NCBI RefSeq assembly: GCF_003143515.1
Contig: NZ_CP029343.1
Span: 248,001 to 312,000, forward strand
Direction: 5' to 3'
DNA: 64,000 nt
Source: Massilia oculi
GTDB taxonomy: Bacteria; Pseudomonadota; Gammaproteobacteria; Burkholderiales; Burkholderiaceae_D
The notes beneath the pieces are model-generated. The model saw nothing but the letters and a program-made list of their open reading frames with translations, had not been told where the DNA came from and made no database searches. The first letter of the stretch is position 1. Each line of letters starts with the position of its first letter. The translations under genes and the position numbers were made by a program. Below are positions 46,712 to 54,864 of this stretch, piece after piece.

Positions 46712-47380
46712 TCAGGCCGCGACAGCGACAGCCGCCGCAGCGCGGCGTTCGCGTACGGTAGCCGCGTACTTGTCGAGGAAGGCGGGAATCTTGGCGGCCG
46801 CGACCTTGTTGATCGAGACCAGCAGCGCCGGCTCGACCTGCTCGATGCCGCAGGTGCGGCCGAGGTGGCGCGCGGCGTGCAGCAGCACGTCGGCCGCCAC
46901 CTGGGCGTCGGCCTCGGCCCGGTGGGCGGTGCCGCGAAACTCGATGCCGAGCTGGCGCGAGAGCAGGCCCAGCTTGTAGCTGGCCAGGCCCGGGAACAGG
47001 CGGCGCGACAGCTTCAGCGAACACACCAGGCCGGCATGCGCTGTGGCGCGGCCGAAGCGCGCGCCTTCGGCCTTGAGGAACTTCTCATCGAAGCTGGCAT
47101 TGTGGGCCGACAGCACGTCGCCGCCGATGAAGTCGAGCAGTTCGGGCACCACCTGGTGCGCCGGCGGGGCGCCGTCGACCATCGCCTGCGTGATCCCGGT
47201 CAGCTGGGTGATGAAGGACGGGATCCGCACGCCGCAGTTCACCAGCGAGACATAGCGCTCCTTCACTTCGCCGCCGACGATACGCAGCGCCGCCACTTCG
47301 GTGATGCGGTCGCCCATCTCGGGCGACAGGCCGGTGGTCTCGAAGTCGAGCATCACCAGCGGTCGATCGTAAACACTCAT
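46712..47380 (-). CDS. DnaQ-like 3'-5' exonuclease (DEDDh)
   Basis: A 222-residue nuclease. ExoI motif VMLDFETTGLS is at about 9-19 (Asp and Glu), ExoII is in DVLSAHNASFDEKFL near residue 95, and ExoIII is HRAEADAQVAADVL near residue 157, with the His of the DEDDh class. It resembles stand-alone epsilon-like PolC-type exonucleases. The start at 47380 (MSVYDRPLVMLDFETTG) with AAAGAG upstream is preferred to longer frames. It lies 40 bp downstream of the broken yegD. Confidence 0.88.
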   Translation of the reverse strand: MSVYDRPLVMLDFETTGLSPEMGDRITEVAALRIVGGEVKERYVSLVNCGVRIPSFITQLTGITQAMVDGAPPAHQVVPELLDFIGGDVLSAHNASFDEKFLKAEGARFGRATAHAGLVCSLKLSRRLFPGLASYKLGLLSRQLGIEFRGTAHRAEADAQVAADVLLHAARHLGRTCGIEQVEPALLVSINKVAAAKIPAFLDKYAATVRERRAAAAVAVAA

Positions 47381-47420
47381 CGCTCTTTCCTGTACTGTGC
47401 CGGCACGATGCCGGCGAATC

Positions 47421-48685
47421 TCAACCGAACCTGCGCAGCGCATCCAGCGCCAGGCCGGTGCCGATACTGCCGAACAGGTCTCCCTCCACGCGGCGCGCGC
47501 CCGGCACCATGGCGCCAATGCGCTCGCGCAGCAGGCCGACGCCGCTCGAGCCACCCGTGAAGAATACCGTATCCACGTCTTGCGGCTTCACGCCGGCATC
47601 CGCGAACAGCTTGCTCACCGTGGTCGCCACCTGGTCGACCAGGCCGGCGATGGCAGCCTCGAACTGCGCGCGGGCGACCTCGAGGGTCTCGGGCGGCGAC
47701 AGGCGATCGAGCTCCAGGCGGACCATGTCGGCGCCGGACAGCGCGATCTTGGCGCCCTCCACCTGGATCGCCAGCCAGTGGCCGGCGCGCTCGTCGATCA
47801 GGTTCTGCAGGCGGGCGATCTTGCCTGGCTCGGCCGCATCGCGCGCCAGGTCGGCCAGCTGGGTGACGCTCTTGCGCGTGTAGGCCTGGTTGATCGTGTG
47901 CCAGGTCGCCAGGTTGAAGTAATAGCTGGACGGGATCGCCGCGCCCGAACGCAGATTGCTGCCGTAGCCGAGCAGCGGCATCACGCTGGCCAGGCTCAGG
48001 TACTTGTCGAAATCGGTGCCGCCGATGTGCACGCCCCCGTTGGCCAGGATGTCGTCGCGGCGGTCGCTGCGACCGGCGCGCTGCGGGCCGAGCCGCAGCA
48101 GCGAGAAGTCCGAGGTGCCGCCGCCGATGTCGGCGATCAGGACCAGTTCCTCGCGGTCGATCCGCGCCTCGTAGTCGAAGGCGGCGGCGATCGGTTCGTA
48201 CTGGAAGCCGATCTCGCTGAAACCGACCGCGCCCGCGACTTCGCGCAGCGTGTCTTCGGCCAGCTGGTCGGCCTGCGGGTCGTCGTCGATGAAGAAGACC
48301 GGACGACCGAACACCGCGCGTTCGAACGGCACGCCGGCCTCGCTTTCGGCGCGGCGCTTGACCTCGCCGATGAACTGCGACAGCAAGCTGCGGAACGGCA
48401 GCGCGCGGCCGGCGACCTCGGTCTGGCCGTCGATCAGGCTGGTGCCAAGCAGGCTCTTGAGAGAGCGCATCAGGCGGCCCTCGTAACCCTCGAGGTATTC
48501 GCCCAGCGCCGCGCGGCCATAGCTGACCCGCTCGTCGTCGGCATTGAAGAACACCACTGATGGCAGGGTCGGCTTGCCATCCTCGAGCGTCAGGAGCGCC
48601 GTCGGGCGGAGTGGGTCGTGCCGGAGCGGAGCCAGCCGACAGTGGAGTTTGACGTGCCGAAGTCAACGCCGCAAGCGTGCGCCAT
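47421..48685 (-). pseudogene. yegD: Hsp70-like YegD, disrupted by a 20-bp insertion
   Basis: From the ATG at 48685 (RBS AAAGG) the frame gives MAHACGVDFGTSNSTVGWLR, the normal N-terminus with the actin-fold phosphate-1 loop, then runs to a TGA at 48590-48592. The rest of the protein (LEDGKPTLPSVVFFNADDERVSYG onward, about 380 residues, with ADIGGGTSDFSLLR and the late FTGGSSGVGLLRE) is intact in another frame to 47421. Removing 20 bp at 48606-48625, which sits between two GCGGAG copies, restores GWLRPTALLTLEDG exactly. A product started inside at a GTG (48557) would lack the first ATP-binding loop. Confidence 0.85.
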
Positions 48686-48796
48686 AGGAACCTTTGTATT
48701 GAAGGGGCGGTATGTTACCAGATTTGGATGCCCCTGTAAGCGGCCTCTTACATGCACACGGCGGCGCTACCGATATGGTTCAGGTCATTGCTTTTG

Positions 48797-48802
48797 CATA
48801 AT
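48797..48802 (+). promoter_or_regulatory. Candidate extended -10 box for the cyanophycin operon
   Basis: TTTTGCATAAT ends in a CATAAT hexamer preceded by TG at the extended -10 position, about 68 bp upstream of the iaaA start. It lies in the 184-bp gap between the yegD and iaaA starts. No clear -35 was recognised. Confidence 0.4.
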
Positions 48803-48869
48803 GTCCGCTGGTCGCACACGGTGCTGCGCGACCGATCACGATAACAATAATGCAAAAGGATTGGACGAG

Positions 48870-49781
48870 ATGAGCAAGCCTCAACAAGCTGGCGCCGTCG
48901 TGGTACACGGCGGCGCCGGCGCGTCGCGCGAGAACGAAGATGGTTGCGTTCTCGCCGCGCGCCGCGCATTGGCGCAGCTGGAAGTCAACGGCGACGCGCT
49001 GGACGCGGCCGTCGGCGCAGTAAGCGCCCTGGAAGACGATGGCCGCTTCAACGCCGGCAGCGGCTCGGTGCTGGGTCTCGACGGCGCCACCGTCGAAATG
49101 GATGCCTCGATCATGGATACCCGCGGACGCCTTGGCGCGATCGCCTGCGCGCAATCGGTCAAGAACCCGGTGCAACTGGCGCGCGCGGTGGCCGACACGC
49201 CGCACTGGATGCTGGCCGGCGACGGCGCCGCGCGCTTCGCGCGCGCGATCGGCATGCCCGAGAGCGTCCCGGTGTCGGAGCGCCAGCGCGCCGAACATCG
49301 CAAGATCATGACGCAGCTGGCCGGCTCGGTGCCGGCCATGCCGGGCCTGAACAGCCGGCTGTTCGACCGCTTCTGGAACTACAATACCCCGGTGAACCTG
49401 CCCGAGGGCGTGGCCTGCGACACCGTTGGCGCCGTGGTGCGCGGCGCCGACGGCCATTTCGCGGTCGCCTGCTCCAGCGGCGGCTCGGCGCCGGCGCTAC
49501 TCGGGCGCGTCGGCGATACCCCGATCATCGGCAGCGGATTCTATGCGGGTCCCGCCGGCGCGGTCGCGGCGAGCGGCATCGGCGAACACATCGTGCGCCA
49601 CCTGCTGGCGCGCACGGTCTATGGCTGGATCGAAGACGGCATGCCGCTCGACCAGGCGCTGCAACGCGGGATCGATCTGTTCGCGCCGGAGATCAAGGTC
49701 GGGCTGATCGCCGTCAGCCGTCTCGAGGCCGGCGCCTGCAGCAACGGCGAGATGCCTTATTCGAAGATGGTGCAACGATGA
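48870..49781 (+). CDS. iaaA: Isoaspartyl peptidase / L-asparaginase (plant type, IaaA)
   Basis: A 303-residue N-terminal-nucleophile hydrolase. The precursor begins AVVVHGGAGASRENED; the self-cleavage site and nucleophile is Thr185 in GVACDTVGAVVRG. SSGGSAPALLGRVGDTPIIGSGFYA is the substrate-side motif. Enzymes of this type hydrolyse beta-aspartyl dipeptides, including the beta-Asp-Arg released from cyanophycin. The ATG at 48870 has AAGGA 9 bp upstream. The stop overlaps the cyanophycinase start (ATGA), so it is first in a coupled operon for cyanophycin breakdown and synthesis. Confidence 0.93.
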   Translation: MSKPQQAGAVVVHGGAGASRENEDGCVLAARRALAQLEVNGDALDAAVGAVSALEDDGRFNAGSGSVLGLDGATVEMDASIMDTRGRLGAIACAQSVKNPVQLARAVADTPHWMLAGDGAARFARAIGMPESVPVSERQRAEHRKIMTQLAGSVPAMPGLNSRLFDRFWNYNTPVNLPEGVACDTVGAVVRGADGHFAVACSSGGSAPALLGRVGDTPIIGSGFYAGPAGAVAASGIGEHIVRHLLARTVYGWIEDGMPLDQALQRGIDLFAPEIKVGLIAVSRLEAGACSNGEMPYSKMVQR

Positions 49782-50656
49782 GCGAACCACTCCAGCAAAA
49801 GAACGGCCACCTGGTCATCATCGGGGGCAGCGAAGACCGCAAGCACGATATGGAAATCCTGTCGCGCTTCGTCGAACTGGCCGGCGGCGCCGATGCGCGC
49901 ATCGTCGTGATCACGGCGGCCAGCCAGATCGCCGACGCGATGTGGCAGATCTATGACGGCGTATTCGGCACGCTGGGCGTCGGGGAGCGCGCGCACCTGG
50001 AGATCGCCAGCCGCGAAGACGCCAACAGCGAAGACTTCGTGCGCAAGGTGGCCGAGGCCACCGGCATCTTCATGACCGGCGGCGACCAGAAACGCCTGCT
50101 GGCCCTGATCGGCGGCACCGCCATGGACGCCGAGATGCACACCGCCCTCAAGGTGCGCGGCGCCACGATCGGCGGCACCAGCGCCGGGGCGTCGGCCATG
50201 TCGGGCCATATGCTGGCGCAGGGCCGCGCCGACCTGCTGCCAGAGAAAGGCTCGGTGAGCCTGGGGGCCGGCCTGGGCTTCCTGCACCGCGTGGTGGTCG
50301 ACCAGCACTTCTCGGAACGCCAGCGCCTGTCGCGTCTGTTGTCGGTCGTGGCCCAGAACCCGTATCTGCAGGGGATCGGCATCGACGAAGACACGGCGCT
50401 GATCATCGAGCGCGGGGTCGGCATCGAGGTGCTGGGCGAAGGCGCGGTGACCGTGGTCGACGGCCGCTCAATGAGCACCAACGTGGCCGAGATCAAGGAT
50501 CGCGCCACGCCCGAGCTGATCGACGTGCGCCTGCACCTGTTGCCGGCCGGGAGCAAATATTCACTGCCCGATGGAGAGGAGCAGACTGGCAAGCGCGTGC
50601 CGCCCCAGTTGCTGGACTTCCTGGAAAACGTCACCAAACGGACCACACTGTCATGA
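49778..50656 (+). CDS. cphB: Cyanophycinase
   Basis: A 292-residue serine peptidase of the S51 family that cuts cyanophycin into beta-Asp-Arg dipeptides. The start KNGHLVIIGGSEDRK is typical. The catalytic serine is Ser135 in TIGGTSAGASAMS, and FMTGGDQKRL and VVVDQHFSERQRLSRLL are conserved blocks. It overlaps iaaA and the following synthetase gene by four bases each (ATGA), giving strict iaaA-cphB-cphA coupling. It has no signal peptide, in keeping with an intracellular role. Confidence 0.96.
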   Translation: MSEPLQQKNGHLVIIGGSEDRKHDMEILSRFVELAGGADARIVVITAASQIADAMWQIYDGVFGTLGVGERAHLEIASREDANSEDFVRKVAEATGIFMTGGDQKRLLALIGGTAMDAEMHTALKVRGATIGGTSAGASAMSGHMLAQGRADLLPEKGSVSLGAGLGFLHRVVVDQHFSERQRLSRLLSVVAQNPYLQGIGIDEDTALIIERGVGIEVLGEGAVTVVDGRSMSTNVAEIKDRATPELIDVRLHLLPAGSKYSLPDGEEQTGKRVPPQLLDFLENVTKRTTLS

Positions 50657-53241
50657 GAATCAAGGAAAAACGCCTGCTGCGCGGGCCCAATCTGTACGCC
50701 GCCAATCCCTGCCTGATGGCGCTGGTGGACAATGTCGGCGCCAAGGGCCGCGGCTTTTCGGCGCGCCTGCTCGAACTGCTGCCGGCGCTGCCGCGCGAGG
50801 CAGCGGCGCGCCTGGCCGACGACGCGCTGCTGGTCGACGCGCTCGAGCCGGTCGTCATGGAATTGCAGCGCCTGGCCGGCGCACCGGGTGAGCACGGCGC
50901 CACCCTGCCGGTCGCGGGACAGCCCGAGCGTCGCCGCGTGGTATGCGGCTATGCGATCGAACAAGTGGCCGAGGAATCGCTGCGCACCGCGATCGCCCTG
51001 CTCGACGCCATGGCGCACGACCAGGCCTTCGACCTCGATGCCGCCGTCGCCGAATTGCGCGACGTCGCCGAGCGCCATGCGATCGGCACCAGCACCGGGG
51101 CCGTCGTCAACGCCGCCCTGCGGCGCGACATCCCGGCCCTGCGCCTGACCGAATCTGCGAACCTGTTCCAGCTGGGCTGGGGCAGCCGCCAGAAACGGCT
51201 GCAGGCCACGATCACCGGCGCCACCAACGCGATCGCGGTGGGCATCGCCAGCGACAAGCAGTTGACCAAGGCGCTGCTGGACGGGGCCGGCGTGCCGGTG
51301 CCGGAAGGCGACGTCGTCACCACGGTGGAAGCGGCGCAGCGCATCGCGCGCCGTCTCGGCCGGCCAGTGGCGGTCAAGCCGCTGGACGCCAACCAGGGCA
51401 AGGGCGTGACCGTCGACTGCGTGGGCGCGGATGCGGTGGCGCGCGCCTTCGAGTTCGCGCGCAAGCATGGCCGGCGCGTGATCGTCGAAGAATACCTGCG
51501 CGGCCGCGACTACCGCGTGCTGGTCACGGGCGGCAAGATCGCGGCCGCTTCGTGGCGCCGCCCGCCGCACGTGACGGGTGACGGCAAGTCGACCATCCGC
51601 CAACTGGTGGAAACCGAGAACCGCAACCCGGCGCGCGGCGACGGCCACACCAACATCCTCACCAGGATTCCGCTCGACGCGCTGGCCGACGAGACGCTGG
51701 CCCGGCAGGGTCATGACCTCGACACCGTGTTGGCCGACGGCGTGAGCGCCGACCTGCGCGGCAACGCCAACCTGTCGACCGGCGGCACCGCCGAAGACGT
51801 GACCGACCTGCTGCCGGAAGAAACGCGCGACATCTGCGTCCGCGCCGCGCGCACCATCGGCCTGGACGTGGCCGGCATCGACATCATCTGCGAAGACATC
51901 GCGCTGCCGCTGCGCGCGCAGCGTGGCGGCATCATCGAGGTCAACGCGGCGCCGGGCATCCGCATGCACCAGTACCCGAGCCGCGGCACGCCGCGCGACG
52001 CGGGCGACGCCATCGTCGAGGCGCTGTTCGGCGGCTGCAACGGACGCATCCCGCTGGTGGCAGTCACCGGCACCAACGGCAAGACCACCACCAGCCTCTT
52101 GATCGAGCACACCGTACGCATGGCCGGCCTGCGCACCGGCGTGACCACCACCAGCGGCGTCTACCTGAACGGCGAGCTGGCCTATGAAGGCGACTGCACC
52201 GGCTACCATTCGGCGCGCAGCGTTCTGGGTGCGCCGGACGTCGACTTCGCGGTGCTGGAGACGGCGCGCGGCGGCATCCTCAAGCGCGGCCTGGCCTATG
52301 ACCGCTGCGACGTGGCGGTGGTGCTGAACGTCTCGGCCGACCACCTGGGGCTGGACGGCATCGACACCATCGACGACCTGGCCAGGGTGAAGGCGGTGGT
52401 GGCCAAGCGCGCCTCGCGCGCGGTGGTGCTCAACGCCGAGGACAGGTACTGCGTGAAGATGGGGGCCGAGCTGGCCGACGGCGTGGAAATCATCTATTTC
52501 GCGCTGGACGCCGAGGATCCGGTGCTGCTGCGCCACGTGGAGCACGGCGGGCGCGGCGTCTACCTGCAGGATTCGACGATCGTGATCGCGAGCGGCCTGC
52601 GCCACGAGGCGCTGGTGGACGTGCACGAGATGCCCTCGTCGCTGGGCGGCAGGGCGCGCTACAACATCGCCAACGCCATGGCGGCGGCGGCGACCCTGAC
52701 CGCCTGCGGCTTCGCCAACCACGAAATCGCGGACGGCCTGCGCGGCTTCGTCTCGGACAGCAAGCACAATCCGCTGCGTTCGAACCTGTTCGACGTGGAC
52801 GGCGTGACGGTGGTGGTCGACTACGCCCACAACTGCGCGGCCTACGCCGCCATGGCCGATATGGCGCGCGCGATGACGCCGGGGCGCCTGGTCGGGGTGG
52901 TTGCCGCCCCGGGCGACCGCCGCGACGCCGACCTGGTCGACGTCGGCCGCACTTGCGCCGCCGGCTTCGACGAGCTGGTCATCTACGAAACCGAGAACCG
53001 CGGCCGCCCCGCCGGCGAAACCGCCACGCTGCTGGCGCGCGGCGCCCGCCTGGGCAAGATCGACGCCGAGCAGCTGCAAGTGGAACTGGACGTCCACCGC
53101 GCCATCCGCCTCGGGCTGTCGATGTGCCGTCCCGGCGACGTGCTGGTCTTCGGCTGCGGCTCCTCGATCTCCGAGCTGACCGAAGCCCTCCGCCCCACCC
53201 GCCCCGACCTCGCCCGCCGCATCGAAGCCACCACCATCTAA
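50653..53241 (+). CDS. cphA: Cyanophycin synthetase, first copy (CphA')
   Basis: An 862-residue non-ribosomal polymer synthetase. The N-terminal domain (about 1-160) is followed by the ATP-grasp domain, about 170-470, which activates the backbone carboxylate to add Asp (IASDKQLTKALLDGAGVPVPEGDVV, KPLDANQGKGVTVDC, IEVNAAPGIRMHQYP). The Mur-ligase-like domain, about 480-862, adds Arg to the Asp side chain (VTGTNGKTTTSLLIEH, VLNVSADHLGLDGIDT, SKHNPLRSNLFD, VVVDYAHN). All key loops look intact and the length is full. It is the third gene of the coupled iaaA-cphB-cphA operon and has its own terminator. Confidence 0.95.
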   Translation: MRIKEKRLLRGPNLYAANPCLMALVDNVGAKGRGFSARLLELLPALPREAAARLADDALLVDALEPVVMELQRLAGAPGEHGATLPVAGQPERRRVVCGYAIEQVAEESLRTAIALLDAMAHDQAFDLDAAVAELRDVAERHAIGTSTGAVVNAALRRDIPALRLTESANLFQLGWGSRQKRLQATITGATNAIAVGIASDKQLTKALLDGAGVPVPEGDVVTTVEAAQRIARRLGRPVAVKPLDANQGKGVTVDCVGADAVARAFEFARKHGRRVIVEEYLRGRDYRVLVTGGKIAAASWRRPPHVTGDGKSTIRQLVETENRNPARGDGHTNILTRIPLDALADETLARQGHDLDTVLADGVSADLRGNANLSTGGTAEDVTDLLPEETRDICVRAARTIGLDVAGIDIICEDIALPLRAQRGGIIEVNAAPGIRMHQYPSRGTPRDAGDAIVEALFGGCNGRIPLVAVTGTNGKTTTSLLIEHTVRMAGLRTGVTTTSGVYLNGELAYEGDCTGYHSARSVLGAPDVDFAVLETARGGILKRGLAYDRCDVAVVLNVSADHLGLDGIDTIDDLARVKAVVAKRASRAVVLNAEDRYCVKMGAELADGVEIIYFALDAEDPVLLRHVEHGGRGVYLQDSTIVIASGLRHEALVDVHEMPSSLGGRARYNIANAMAAAATLTACGFANHEIADGLRGFVSDSKHNPLRSNLFDVDGVTVVVDYAHNCAAYAAMADMARAMTPGRLVGVVAAPGDRRDADLVDVGRTCAAGFDELVIYETENRGRPAGETATLLARGARLGKIDAEQLQVELDVHRAIRLGLSMCRPGDVLVFGCGSSISELTEALRPTRPDLARRIEATTI

Positions 53242-53244
53242 CCC

Positions 53245-53268
53245 AACGGCCCTCACGGGCCGTTTTCT
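53245..53268 (+). terminator. Terminator of the iaaA-cphB-cphA operon
   Basis: AACGGCCC pairs with GGGCCGTT around a TCAC loop, followed by TTTTCT, 3 bp after the cphA stop. Confidence 0.82.
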
Positions 53269-53282
53269 CTCCCACCTCCAAT

Positions 53283-53444
53283 TAGGGTCGGAGTCAAATT
53301 GTTTGACAACTTTTGCTGATGAGCCGGTAAATCGACTCCGACCCTAGTTATCTGCTGGGCAATTGGCCAACAATTCGACTCCGACCCTGTTTAATTAACC
53401 GGCGCATTCGAGCAATTGCTCAATAATTCGACTCCGTCCCTAAT
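53283..53444. repeat. Left GGGTCGGAGTC repeat array
   Basis: Three units. Unit 1 (53283-53346) is an inverted-repeat cassette with ends TAGGGTCGGAGTCAAATT and AAATCGACTCCGACCCTA. Units 2 and 3 each end in an AATTCGACTCCGACCC or AATTCGACTCCGTCCC copy (to about 53389 and 53444). The order and spacing match the array at 54677-54835 in the same orientation. Confidence 0.88.
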
Positions 53445-53575
53445 TGTTTAGTTTCGTGTGATCATGTTCCCCGTCGCAGCATGGCCTTGTTCCGTGCAAA
53501 GGCCGTGCTCGATGAGATAATTGCTGGCTTCCCGCATCGTTCGTCAGCCCCTCGCAGAACATCACCATATCGAGC

Positions 53576-54553
53576 ATGAGTTCACGCATTCACCCGCAAG
53601 CCCGCACCACGCCAAAAATCCGTCAGGAGATCAAGGATTCCGGCCTGTCCGACCGTCAAGCGGCCAAGGTGTTCAATATCACTCGGGCCACCGCTGCCAA
53701 ATGGCTCAAGCGGGACGGTGTGCAAGACCGCTCGCATCGTGCTCACACCCTGCATACGACCCTGAGCGCAGCCCAGGAACTGGTCGTGCTGTCCCTGCGC
53801 CAGACGCTTTACTTACCGCTCGACGACCTGCTCTACATCACCCGGCAATACATCAATCCCGAGGTCTCTCGTTCAGGCATTGCGCGACTGCTCAAACGCG
53901 AAGGCATGGCACGACTGGAGGACGTGATCCCTCAAGCTGAAGGCGAAACGATCAAGGCCAAGAAGACCTTCAAGGACTATGAGCCACGCTTCCTGCACGT
54001 CGATATCAAGTACCTGCCACAGATGCCTGACGAAACCTCACGCCGCTACCTGTTTGTTGCCATTGACCGCGCGACGCGCTGGGTTTTTCTGCATATTTAC
54101 AACGATATGACTGAACGTAGTAGCGTCGATTTCCTGCGCCGTTTGAAGCTCGCATCGCCGATCAAGATCACCAAGATACTGACCGACAACGGCTCGCAAT
54201 TTACCGACCGCTTCGCCACCAAAGACAAGAAGCCCAGCGGCAATCACGCCTTCGACAAGGCATGTGGCAGCATGGAAGTCGAGCATCGCCTGGCGCCTCC
54301 GCGCCACCCGCAAACTAACGGCATGGTGGAACGCTTCAATGGCAGGATCAGTGAGCTGATCGCGCAGACCCGCTTCGATAGCAGGGCCGATCTGGAGACC
54401 ACATTGCACAATTACCTCAAGCTTTACAACCACCATATCCCGCAGCGAGCTATCGGCTCAACGACACCGATTCAGGCGCTCAAGGATTGGCAGAAACGCA
54501 AACCTGATCTATTCGTCAAACGCGTCTACGATCAGACGGGACTCGACACCTAA
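53576..54553 (+). mobile_element. IS481-type transposase gene
   Basis: A 325-residue integrase-fold transposase. The N-terminal helix-turn-helix region has SGLSDRQAAKVFNITRATAAKWLKR (about 21-45). The DDE catalytic core has the first Asp in FLHVDIKYLP, the second in LTDNGSQF and the Glu in TNGMVERFNGRI. It appears intact. Base composition is clearly less GC-rich than the flanking synthetase genes, a sign of transfer. It sits between two homologous repeat arrays, and no classical IS terminal repeats or target duplication were recognised, so the element boundaries are uncertain. Confidence 0.88.
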
Positions 54554-54676
54554 TGAATTCAGGGCCGATTTTTTGCGTTGCTTATCGTTCGGCAGGAAAA
54601 GGGTAAGGGCGACAGAAGCGAATTCTGAGCCAATTGCCAGTTCGGCGCATAAGGTGAATGCTGGGCAGAAGAAATG

Positions 54677-54835
54677 AGGGGTCGGAGTCGAATTGTTTGA
54701 CAACTTTTACGGCTGAGCCGTTAATTCGACTCCGACCCTAGTTGTCCGCCAAGCTAATGGCCGATAATTCGACGCCGACCCCTATTAATTGTCGGGCAAA
54801 TTTGGGAAATTGCCCAACAATTTTACTCTGACCCT
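54677..54835. repeat. Right GGGTCGGAGTC repeat array
   Basis: Unit 1 (54677-54740) has perfect 16-bp inverted ends, GGGTCGGAGTCGAATT and its complement. Unit 2 ends AATTCGACGCCGACCC near 54781 and unit 3 ends AATTTTACTCTGACCC near 54834. It is a diverged direct repeat of the left array. Unit 3 also contains a near-palindrome ATTGTCGGGCAAATTT / AAATTGCCCAACAATT that may act as the cphA terminator on the minus strand. The 54554-54676 part shows no gene. Confidence 0.85.
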
Positions 54836-54864
54836 CGTTGAGAGGTGGCGGGGGGCCGTTTGGG

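Noticed and set aside
49951..53256. An 1101-codon minus-strand frame opposite cphB and the first cphA
   Set aside because: Antisense shadow of two catalytic genes with intact motifs. A similar 705-codon frame opposite the second cphA (55387-57504) is rejected for the same reason.
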